Assembly: GCA_947632195.1 (NCBI GenBank)
Contig: CANROE010000012.1
Location: forward strand, 1-51,690
Reading direction: 5' to 3'
Origin: an uncultured Clostridia bacterium
GTDB lineage: Bacteria > Bacillota > Clostridia > Christensenellales > Borkfalkiaceae
DNA: 51,690 bases
The notes under the pieces: model-generated
The model's database searches: none
Seen by the model: only the letters and a program-made list of their open reading frames with translations
Told to the model about the DNA's origin: nothing
Translations under genes and position numbers: made by a program
Shown here: positions 7,557-14,443 of the stretch, piece after piece
Numbering within the stretch: the stretch's first letter is position 1
How the letters are laid out: each line of letters begins with the position of its first letter

Positions 7557-8462
7557 TCACCGCAGCACCTCCCGCAGCACGCGCAAGGCGTTTTTGCGGC
7601 AAATTTTTTCGGCGACGTCCCCGCCGAATTTTTTTTGCAGTTCGCCGAGAAATTCGGGCATGAAACGCGGGTCTTTGAGATAGGGATTTTCGGGAATGCC
7701 GTCGAAATCGCTCCCGATCGCCAAGGCGTCCTCCCCGCCAACCCTTATGATATGCTCCGCATGGGCAAGGAGCGCCGTTTTCTGCCCTTCCGCGCTCTTG
7801 TCCGTTGAAAGAAAGTCGGCAAAGAAGTTGAGCCCGATGACGCCGCCGCTGTCCGCAATGAGCCGTATTTCCCCGTCCCCGAGGTTGCGCGGGTGCGGAA
7901 ATACCGCGCGCGCGTTGGAATGGCTCGCGACAAAGGGGCCTTTCATGACCTTTGCAACGTCTTTCACGAGGCGGTCGCTCCCGTGCGAGACGTCCGCGAT
8001 CATGCCGAGCTCCTTCATGCGCTCTACCGCGCTCTTTCCGAAGGCCGTCAAGCCCGCCTCATTTTGCGGCGCGCCGAACGCTTCCGCGTTCGGCGCGCCT
8101 ATCTCATTCTCGAAATTCCATGTAAGCGTCATCATGCGCACGCCGCAGCGGTAGAGCATTTCCAACTTTTCGATGCTCCCCTCGATCGCTCCCCCCTCTT
8201 CCACCGTGAGCATGGCATTGATCGTTCCCTCTTCGATCTCCGAGGACTTCCGCACGGCATGATAGCCCTCCCGTTTGCACATCTCGCCGAATTTTTCGCA
8301 GAGGGAAACCGCCCGCGTGAACCGAGAGCGGGGATATTTTCTCACATCTACAAAAGCGGCGAAGCACTGCAACATACAGCCGCCCCGCCGCAAATTCTCC
8401 TTTGTGACTTGCAAAACGCCCCCGCCGGTGAGGGCGTCGCAATGCAGATCGATATAGTTCAT
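7557..8462 (-). CDS. Membrane dipeptidase (peptidase M19, renal dipeptidase family)
   Basis: A zinc-dependent dipeptidase with an amidohydrolase barrel. In 301 residues the metal motif HCDALT lies near residue 6, an acidic ligand in TVEEGG near 95, SHGSDR and ASHSNARA near 170-195, and IGSDFDG near 265. The start at 8462 begins MNYIDLHCD; its ATG overlaps the spoVM stop (ATGA) and follows ACAAGGG. An upstream in-frame ATG at 8489 lies inside spoVM and has no RBS. It lacks a signal peptide despite the family name, so it is probably cytosolic. It is the terminal gene of rpe-thiN-spoVM-dipeptidase. Confidence 0.88.
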   Translation of the reverse strand: MNYIDLHCDALTGGGVLQVTKENLRRGGCMLQCFAAFVDVRKYPRSRFTRAVSLCEKFGEMCKREGYHAVRKSSEIEEGTINAMLTVEEGGAIEGSIEKLEMLYRCGVRMMTLTWNFENEIGAPNAEAFGAPQNEAGLTAFGKSAVERMKELGMIADVSHGSDRLVKDVAKVMKGPFVASHSNARAVFPHPRNLGDGEIRLIADSGGVIGLNFFADFLSTDKSAEGQKTALLAHAEHIIRVGGEDALAIGSDFDGIPENPYLKDPRFMPEFLGELQKKFGGDVAEKICRKNALRVLREVLR

Positions 8463-8524
8463 CCCTTGTAGAACAGCCGCACGATGCACCCGAGCGCCCT
8501 CGGGAGCTTGAAGCAGATGATCAT
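8459..8524 (-). CDS. spoVM: Stage V sporulation protein SpoVM
   Basis: A 21-codon gene whose product contains FKLPRALGCIVRLF. This matches SpoVM of Bacillus in the KLP-x2-LG-x-IVR core, including the conserved proline. SpoVM is an amphipathic helix that marks the convex forespore membrane and anchors the SpoIVA coat basement layer. The gene has a strong RBS (GAGGAGGAAGT). Its ATG overlaps the thiN stop, and its own stop overlaps the dipeptidase start, so it is translationally coupled on both sides. The position next to thiN is the same as in Bacillus (thiN-spoVM-rpmB). It is five residues shorter than the 26-residue Bacillus protein. Confidence 0.85.
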   Translation of the reverse strand: MIICFKLPRALGCIVRLFYKG

Positions 8525-9147
8525 ACTTCCTCCTCGTTGATGATGACGAGCACGCAGCCTGCGGTCACCCGAAAGGAAAAGGTCCCGTCGCAGGCGACGT
8601 TGGAGACGCCTCGGGTAGAGCCGTAGCAGAGCCGCAGATCGGCGGACGAATATTTGAGCCCCCGCATATCCATGATATGCGCGTCGCCGCCGAAAGGTAA
8701 CAGGGAGATCGTTTTCCCCTTCCCGCACGCAAATTCCCGCTCGCCCTCGCCGCAGAGGGTGATTTGTGCGCCGTTTGTCATGAGCACGGCACGGGCTCCC
8801 CCCTCTTTTGCCTTATAGAGGAGATGTAAATTGCCGAGAAAGTGATCTTCCCGTCCCCCTCCGCCACCGTAAAAGAGGAGCTCGGCCGCGCCGAGTTCGA
8901 GCGCGCGGTCCACGGCGAGCTCGCCGTCCGTCTCGTCCTTCTCGGAGGGGAATTTTCGGAGCGGCGCGGGAACGGGCGTCTCTTCGAGGGAATCAAAGTC
9001 CCCCAAATTTTCGTCGATTTTCACCCTCCCCTTTGCCCAGGAGTACGCCCCGTCGCAGCAGATGACATAGGCGTTTTCGGCATGAATTTTGCCGCGATAG
9101 GGCTCGCCGTTCAACAAAATGACGACCCTTTCTCTCTCCTCGCTCAT
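8521..9147 (-). CDS. thiN: Thiamine pyrophosphokinase
   Basis: Transfers pyrophosphate from ATP to thiamine, giving thiamine diphosphate. At 208 residues the length is normal. Motifs seen are CDGAYSW near 31, GDFDSLEE near 49, a Gly-rich GGGGGREDHFLGNLHLL near 94 and STRGVSN near 182. It overlaps rpe by four bases (ATGA) upstream and spoVM by four bases downstream. The conserved rpe-thiN-spoVM order supports the assignment. Confidence 0.93.
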   Translation of the reverse strand: MSEERERVVILLNGEPYRGKIHAENAYVICCDGAYSWAKGRVKIDENLGDFDSLEETPVPAPLRKFPSEKDETDGELAVDRALELGAAELLFYGGGGGREDHFLGNLHLLYKAKEGGARAVLMTNGAQITLCGEGEREFACGKGKTISLLPFGGDAHIMDMRGLKYSSADLRLCYGSTRGVSNVACDGTFSFRVTAGCVLVIINEEEV

Positions 9148-9791
9148 CCGCGCAACCTCTTGATCGTCGCCGCCATGTCGGGCGATCTGAACACGGTGCT
9201 CCCCGCCACGATGACGTTCGCCCCCGCTTTGAGCACGTCACCTACGTTCGCCTCGGTGATCCCGCCGTCCACCTCGATGTCGAGTTCGGGACGCCCGATC
9301 TTCACGCAGTAGTTGCGGAGTTTTTCGATTTTGCGGAGCGTCTCGGGAATGAATTTCTGCCCGCCCCAGCCGGGGTGTACGCTCATGAGAAGGAGCATAT
9401 CGGCGGTCTCTGCGGCAGGAAAGAGCTTTTCGACGTCCGTCTCGGGGTTGACGACGGCGCTCTTTTTGACGCCGCAGCCCTCGATCGTTTGAAAAAGTTT
9501 GGAAAGATCGCCCGCCTCGGCGTGCACGGTGATGATGTCCGCGCCCGCCTCGGCGAAATCTTTGAGGAGTGTCTCGGGGTGGAGCACCATGAGGTGGCAG
9601 TCGAGCGGGAGTTTCGTGTGCGGGCGGATGGCCTTGACCATCTGCGCGCCGAAGGTGATGGGCGGCACGAAATTCCCGTCCATCACATCGCAGTGAACGT
9701 AGTCCGCGCCGCATTTTTCGAGCCGCGCGACCTCCTCCCCGACTTTTGAAAAATCGCTTGCCAGAATACTCGGCGCAATTTTGATCTTCAT
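9144..9791 (-). CDS. rpe: Ribulose-phosphate 3-epimerase
   Basis: Interconverts ribulose-5-P and xylulose-5-P in the pentose phosphate pathway. In 215 residues: SILASDFSKVGEE at the N-terminus, metal/catalytic segment HCDVMDGNFVPPITFG near 33-48, DCHLMV near 64, HPGWGGQKF near 138 and VDGGI near 172. The RBS AAGGAGAAGGGT precedes the start. It is co-transcribed with the upstream hypothetical gene and coupled to thiN by ATGA. Confidence 0.96.
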   Translation of the reverse strand: MKIKIAPSILASDFSKVGEEVARLEKCGADYVHCDVMDGNFVPPITFGAQMVKAIRPHTKLPLDCHLMVLHPETLLKDFAEAGADIITVHAEAGDLSKLFQTIEGCGVKKSAVVNPETDVEKLFPAAETADMLLLMSVHPGWGGQKFIPETLRKIEKLRNYCVKIGRPELDIEVDGGITEANVGDVLKAGANVIVAGSTVFRSPDMAATIKRLRG

Positions 9792-9801
9792 ACCCTTCTC
9801 C

Positions 9802-10434
9802 TTATTCGTAAAAGAACTCCTCTATGAGTTCCCCGTTCGCTTTATAGTATAATCTCCCGTTCTCGGCGTAAAAGGTTTCGTTCTCTTCGTCCACCGTAAA
9901 GGAATAGACGACCTTATAGAGGAAGTCGCATTCGCCGTTTTCGAGGTCCTTTCCGCCGTACATTTTCCCGTCCACGCCGTCGAACGAGCGGACGTTCTTC
10001 CCCATATGCAAGGAAAAGACGAGCGTTTCGTAATCATCGTCCTCACTGTGATGAAAGTCAAAGAACTCATCGTCGCAGACAAAATCGGCCTCTTGCGTAT
10101 TCACGCGCGCCGCGAACGGGCAAGGATACCCCCGCCCCGTGTAGCCGCCGAGCTTGGTGACGGGAAGTCCCATAAACTCATCGGGGATCTCGAAGGACAG
10201 ATCGCCGCCGTCCCATTCGGGACCGATACAGAACGCGTCCTTACGGAAATCGCATACGCCATACGACATTCTGCCGTCCTCCGAGGTGACGAACTCATAG
10301 GAGCGCGCAACGAAGAGAGCGAGAAAACCGATCCATGCGGCGATAAGGAGCAGACCGATCCCCAACCCTACTCCCACGCCGATCCAAACCGATCTATGTT
10401 TCTTTTCCATATTTGTCCTGTCGTCTCTGCTCAT
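9802..10434 (-). CDS. Membrane-anchored hypothetical protein
   Basis: The 210-residue protein has a short basic N-terminus (MEKKHRS), one strong membrane helix at about 17-40, and an acidic extracytoplasmic domain rich in Asp, Glu and aromatic residues with several Cys. No family recognised. The start at 10434 follows AAAGGTGAGAA. It lies 10 bases upstream of rpe, in the place where prpC-prkC-rsgA sit in many relatives, but resembles none of them. Confidence 0.65.
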   Translation of the reverse strand: MSRDDRTNMEKKHRSVWIGVGVGLGIGLLLIAAWIGFLALFVARSYEFVTSEDGRMSYGVCDFRKDAFCIGPEWDGGDLSFEIPDEFMGLPVTKLGGYTGRGYPCPFAARVNTQEADFVCDDEFFDFHHSEDDDYETLVFSLHMGKNVRSFDGVDGKMYGGKDLENGECDFLYKVVYSFTVDEENETFYAENGRLYYKANGELIEEFFYE

Positions 10435-10484
10435 TTCTCACCTTTCTTGTCATTTCTAGCGTAGCGAACGCCGCAACGGGTCAC

Positions 10485-10536
10485 CGCTTGGCGCCCCTTG
10501 CAGGGGAGCTGTCGAGCAGAGCGAGACTGAGGGGTT
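10485..10536. repeat. Dispersed intergenic repeat, family A, copy 1
   Basis: Contains TTGGCGCCCC, then GGGGAGCTGTCGAGC and GCGAGACTGAGGGG. The same modules occur inverted near 43336-43378 and, diverged, near 46160-46210. The 344-base gap 10435-10778 holds this copy and two palindromes, with no gene visible. Confidence 0.6.
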
Positions 10537-10615
10537 CTCATAAAACCCTTTCGTCATTCGCTACGCTCATGCCACTTTCCCTTTCAGGGACAGCAAGAGC
10601 GCTAATCGTTCTCCT

Positions 10616-10646
10616 CACGGAATTTTTCCATCGGGAAAAATTCGTG
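10616..10646. repeat. 31-bp palindromic repeat, copy 1
   Basis: Arms CACGGAATTTTTCC and GGAAAAATTCGTG form a hairpin-capable unit nearly identical to 10780-10810. Confidence 0.7.
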
Positions 10647-10778
10647 AATATACAAATTCCCTGCGCGAGCAAAACCACGTTTTTGCGCTGCGCGACAACA
10701 TTTGTTGCACTCTTGCAACTTCTTGTCCGACAACGCGACCGCGAGCGTGACTAAGTTAAACTGTAAAAGAACATTTCC

Positions 10779-11831
10779 TCACGGAATTTTTCCGTCAGGA
10801 AAAATTCGTGAATATCTCAGCTGTCCGCATGCCCCTCCGATGTCGGAGCCCATACTGCGGCGCAAGGTCGCCGAAATGCCCTGCTGCTCCAAAATTTCCA
10901 AAAACCTGTGTGCAACGCGCTCCTCGGCGGCATGGAGCGACCGCTCTTTTACCGCGTTCAATCTGATCAGATTGACATGGCAGGGTCTGCCTTTCAACAG
11001 TTTCGCAAGCGCAAGGGCGTGCTTTTCGTCCGCATTCTCTCCCGCGATGAGGGTATATTCAAAGATGTATCGCCGCCCCGTCTTTTGAAAATAGTTCGTG
11101 CACGCCTCCAAAATTTCGGAAATTTTATATTTGTTGGCGATGGGCATGGTGCGGGCGCGCTCTTCGTCTGTGGTGGCGTGCAGGGAGACGGTGAGATTGA
11201 GCGAAATGCCCTCTGTCGCAAACCGTCTCATCTCGGGGACGAGCCCGCAGGTGGACAGGCTGATGTTCCGCGCGCTGATCCCAATCCCCCCCTCTGCGGT
11301 GACGTTGCGCAAAAACCGCACGACGTTTTCGTAATTATCGAAGGGTTCGCCGCTGCCCATGAGTACGACATTTGTGACGGCGCGGTCTTTGAGCGTTCCC
11401 CCCTCGCTGCGGTTGACTGCCAGAATTTGGCATAAGATCTCCCCCGCCGTGAGGTCGCGCACCCGCCCGCCGAGCGTCGAGGCGCAGAATTTGCACCCCA
11501 TGCGGCAGCCGACTTGGGTGGAGACGCACTGCGTATTGCCGTATTTATACTTCATGAGCACGCCCTCGATGAGGTTGCCGTCCGCGAGGGCGAACAGATA
11601 CTTTTTCGTGCCGTCCTCTTGCGAGACGAACGTCTCCGAAATGCGCACGGGCTCGTCCTCGAACCGTTCCAAAAGAGCGGCGCGGAGGGCGGGCGAAATA
11701 TTCAGTTCGGAAATTTTCTTCCCCTGCATGAGCCCGAGATAAATTTGCGAGGCGCGGAATTTCTTCTCGCCCAAGCTATTTACAAGCTCCGTGAGTTCTT
11801 CGCGGGAAAGGTCCTGTAAAATTTCCTTCAT
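10779..11831 (-). CDS. rlmN: 23S rRNA/tRNA adenine-C2 methyltransferase RlmN
   Basis: A radical-SAM enzyme that methylates A2503 of 23S rRNA and A37 of some tRNAs. In 350 residues the CxxxCxxC cluster motif is CRMGCKFC near 112-119, with GSGEPFDNY near 165 and the SAM region SLSTCGLVP near 198. The resolving/methyl-carrying Cys lies in GGACGQLR. The family normally ends right after that motif; here a tail (YSRIFPDGKIP) is read out of an intergenic palindrome. The start at 11831 overlaps the rsmB stop (ATGA) and follows GAGGAG; an earlier in-frame start lies inside rsmB and is unlikely. Confidence 0.95.
   Translation of the reverse strand: MKEILQDLSREELTELVNSLGEKKFRASQIYLGLMQGKKISELNISPALRAALLERFEDEPVRISETFVSQEDGTKKYLFALADGNLIEGVLMKYKYGNTQCVSTQVGCRMGCKFCASTLGGRVRDLTAGEILCQILAVNRSEGGTLKDRAVTNVVLMGSGEPFDNYENVVRFLRNVTAEGGIGISARNISLSTCGLVPEMRRFATEGISLNLTVSLHATTDEERARTMPIANKYKISEILEACTNYFQKTGRRYIFEYTLIAGENADEKHALALAKLLKGRPCHVNLIRLNAVKERSLHAAEERVAHRFLEILEQQGISATLRRSMGSDIGGACGQLRYSRIFPDGKIP
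10780..10810. repeat. 31-bp palindromic repeat, copy 2 (overlaps the rlmN 3' end)
   Basis: Same arms as 10616-10646, with two loop differences. It supplies the last codons of rlmN and could act as its transcript-end hairpin. Confidence 0.7.
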
Positions 11832-13081
11832 ACTCTCCTCAGTTTTGCGACGTAAAACCCCGCGCCGAAGGCGGTATCGGGCAGAAATTGCAGTCCGTAT
11901 GCCGTCTTTTCGTGCGCAAGCGGGCAATCTGCCTCTTCTGCGATAAACTCCGTATGTCCGCGCAAAAAAGCGCCCACAACGCCGTCGTTCTCCTCTTCCA
12001 GCACGGAGCAGGTCGAATAGTACAGCGCGCCCCCCTTTTTCACATAGCGGGAGCAGTTCCGCACGATGGCAAGCTGGGTCTTTTGCAGCGATTCAAAGTC
12101 TTTTTCCGTCTTTCTCAGCGGGAGATCGGGGTTTTCGGCGACTGTCCCGAGCCCCGAGCAGGGCACATCGCACAGCACGCCGTCGAACTTCTCTTCCCAT
12201 TCGGGGCGAAAGAGGGTGGAATCGCCCTCGACCGCCGTCACGTTCTCCACTCCCATGCGCGAAACGTAGCTCTCGATGAGGGAGACGCGGTGCGGGTGCA
12301 GTTCGGAGGCCGTCACCCGGGCGCACTTTTCGGCGAGCAAAACGCTCTTTCCCCCGGGTGCTGCGCAGGCGTCGAGGAGTCTTTCGCAGGGTTCGACGAC
12401 CGAGCAGATCGCCACACTCCCCACCGATTGGAAGGTATAGTCTCCCGCAAAAAATCCGTCGTCGCGGATGAAATTCGGAAAGAGAAAGAGATGTTCAAAG
12501 GGCGTCGTCTCATGCGGGCGGCCGAGATAGTTTTCCTCGCCGCGCACAAAGCGAACGCTTACACCGTGGCTTCTTGCCGCCATGATCTTTTCGGCTCGTT
12601 CCCCGTACTGCTCTTTGAGTTTTTGCACCGCGAACAGCGGAAAATTGTATTTGACGGAGAGTCCTTCGTCCCCTGTGGGAAGCAACACTTTCGTCTCGTC
12701 GAAGTTGCGCAAAAAGGCGTTGACAAAGCCCGCCATTCCCCCTTTGCCCATCTTCTTCAAGAGATCGACGGCGGTATCCGTCACCATGTAGCGGGGTTTT
12801 TTGAGAAAAACAAGAAAGTAGAGCGCAATTTTGAGAAGAATGCGCACCGGCTGTTTGGGGCTCTTGGGGGCAAAGGTTTTGATACAGAGGGAGAGATAGC
12901 CGTCGTTTTCGAGCACGCCGTACACCGTTTTCACGGTGCGGGCGCGGTGGAGCTCTTCGAGATCGGTCTCCGCGAGCGCGATTTTAAGGTGCGCTCCCTC
13001 GGCGTAAATTTTGGTTAAAACGCGGTACGGGTCATAAAACGGGTTTGTCAAAGCGCTGTCCTGCCTGTATTTTTCTTCCAT
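11828..13081 (-). CDS. rsmB: 16S rRNA cytosine-C5-methyltransferase RsmB
   Basis: Methylates C967 of 16S rRNA using SAM. The 417-residue protein has an N-terminal NusB-like RNA-binding domain (about 15-140) and a Rossmann methyltransferase domain: DACAAPGGKS near 239, motif IV with catalytic-site Cys in DVPCSGLG near 301, and YSTCSV near 355. Its start overlaps the fmt 3' end by 50 bases and I see no strong RBS there, so it is probably translated by coupling. The order fmt-rsmB-rlmN is conserved. Confidence 0.94.
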   Translation of the reverse strand: MEEKYRQDSALTNPFYDPYRVLTKIYAEGAHLKIALAETDLEELHRARTVKTVYGVLENDGYLSLCIKTFAPKSPKQPVRILLKIALYFLVFLKKPRYMVTDTAVDLLKKMGKGGMAGFVNAFLRNFDETKVLLPTGDEGLSVKYNFPLFAVQKLKEQYGERAEKIMAARSHGVSVRFVRGEENYLGRPHETTPFEHLFLFPNFIRDDGFFAGDYTFQSVGSVAICSVVEPCERLLDACAAPGGKSVLLAEKCARVTASELHPHRVSLIESYVSRMGVENVTAVEGDSTLFRPEWEEKFDGVLCDVPCSGLGTVAENPDLPLRKTEKDFESLQKTQLAIVRNCSRYVKKGGALYYSTCSVLEEENDGVVGAFLRGHTEFIAEEADCPLAHEKTAYGLQFLPDTAFGAGFYVAKLRRV

Positions 13082-13955
13082 TGAGAAAGTCGCGCGCAGA
13101 CATTCTCCGCCCGCCCGCAGGTTGCAATTCGAGGATGTTCACGGCTCCCTCGCCGCATTTGACGATCAGCCCCTCCTTGGGGGAAACGGAGAGCACCGTG
13201 CCGAAGGGCGCGTCTATCTCGCAGGGAACTTCCTCCGCGAACCAAAAGTTCAAAGGAATGCCCCCGATCGTTGCAAAGGCGAAGGGCGCAGGCGAAAGTC
13301 CTCGGATGAGGCAGCTTACCTCGCGTGCCGTGCGGGAAAAATCGACCTCGGTACGGCACACCTTTTTGCAGGTAAACCCCTCCCCCTGCTTTTTGAGGGA
13401 GAGCTCCCCCCGTTCGATCTTTTCCGCCGCCGTAACGATGAGCTCTGCCGCCAAGCGGGAGAGCCGATCTTCGAGGGTACCGAGGGTGTCGCTGTCGTAG
13501 ATCGGACATTTCTCCGAGAGCAGAATATCCCCCGTGTCCAGTCCGAGCTCCGTTTTCATAATGGTGATCCCCGTCTCGCGGAGCCCGTCGATGAGGGCGC
13601 GGGCAATGGGCGCCGCTCCCCGATATGCGGGGAGAAGGGAGGCGTGGATATTCCACACCCCGAGGGGGAAGGCGTCGAGCACTTCCTGCGTCAGGATCTG
13701 CCCGTAGGCGCAGGTCACCATAATGTCCGCATGCAAACTTTTGAGCAGTTCCGTCTCATTTTTGATCTTTTCGGGCTGCAAGACGGGAATACCAAGCCTC
13801 TCTGCCGTCTCTTTCACGGGCGAGGGGGTCAAAACGCCCTTTCTTCCCTGCGGCCTGTCGGGCTGGGTGATGACAGCGGAAACGGGAAACGCCTCGTGTA
13901 ATTTTAAAAGCGGTTCCACCGCAAAGTCGGGCGTTCCCACAAATACGATCTTCAT
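13032..13955 (-). CDS. fmt: Methionyl-tRNA formyltransferase
   Basis: Adds a formyl group from 10-formyl-THF to initiator Met-tRNA. In 307 residues: FVGTPDFAVEPL at the N-terminus, catalytic and folate-binding part HASLLPAYRGAAPIARA near 107-123, TGITIM near 131, and a C-terminal OB-like domain. I start it at MKIVFVG (13955), one base after the def stop, with GGAGGACTGAA as RBS; the longer reading overlaps def. The def-fmt pair works together: formylation at initiation, deformylation afterwards. Confidence 0.96.
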   Translation of the reverse strand: MKIVFVGTPDFAVEPLLKLHEAFPVSAVITQPDRPQGRKGVLTPSPVKETAERLGIPVLQPEKIKNETELLKSLHADIMVTCAYGQILTQEVLDAFPLGVWNIHASLLPAYRGAAPIARALIDGLRETGITIMKTELGLDTGDILLSEKCPIYDSDTLGTLEDRLSRLAAELIVTAAEKIERGELSLKKQGEGFTCKKVCRTEVDFSRTAREVSCLIRGLSPAPFAFATIGGIPLNFWFAEEVPCEIDAPFGTVLSVSPKEGLIVKCGEGAVNILELQPAGGRRMSARDFLNGRKIQAGQRFDKPVL

Positions 13956-13956
13956 T

Positions 13957-14412
13957 TCAGTCCTCCGAATCGCGCACATGGCTTGCCTTGTCGGTATAGA
14001 GCACGCCGTCGAGATGGTCGAGCTCATGGCAGACGGCGCGGGCGAAAAAGTCCCGCGCGACGAGGGAATATTTGTCCCCTTTCCGATCTTGAAAAACGAT
14101 CTTTACCTTGGAGGGACGGGTGACGTCCCCCACTTTGCCGCGCACGGAGAGGCAGCCTTCGGGGCCGCACTGTTCGCCCTTCTGCCAGACGAAAATGGGG
14201 TTGACGAATTCAAAATACCCCTCTTCGACGTCCACGGCGACAACGCGCACGGGCACGCCCACCTGCGGGGCGGCAAGTCCCGCGCCCTCCGCTTTTTTCA
14301 GGGTCTCTTTCATGTCGTCGAGGAGCTTACAAAGTTCCCCGTCGAACCGTGTGACGGGTTTGCATTTCTGTCTTAAAACAGGGTCGCCGACCTGTACGAT
14401 ATCAAGTATCAT
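13957..14412 (-). CDS. def: Peptide deformylase
   Basis: Removes the N-formyl group from nascent proteins. The 151-residue enzyme contains all three hallmark motifs: GAGLAAPQVG (43-52), EGCLSVRG with the metal-binding Cys near 87, and HELDHLDG (two His ligands and catalytic Glu) near 129. It sits directly upstream of fmt and downstream of priA, the conserved order. Confidence 0.97.
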   Translation of the reverse strand: MILDIVQVGDPVLRQKCKPVTRFDGELCKLLDDMKETLKKAEGAGLAAPQVGVPVRVVAVDVEEGYFEFVNPIFVWQKGEQCGPEGCLSVRGKVGDVTRPSKVKIVFQDRKGDKYSLVARDFFARAVCHELDHLDGVLYTDKASHVRDSED

Positions 14413-14425
14413 ATTTTACCTCGCG

Positions 14426-14443
14426 CCCGCTTTCAAAAGCGGG
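14426..14443. other. Small hairpin between priA and def
   Basis: CCCGCTTT/AAAGCGGG with a two-base loop, immediately after the priA stop. It resembles the stems at 3874-3897 and 16632-16647 in sequence (CCCGCTTTC). Confidence 0.4.

Noticed and set aside
10779-11927. A longer RlmN starting at 11927
   Set aside because: The extra 32 residues lie inside rsmB; the internal ATG has an RBS and the ATGA overlap.
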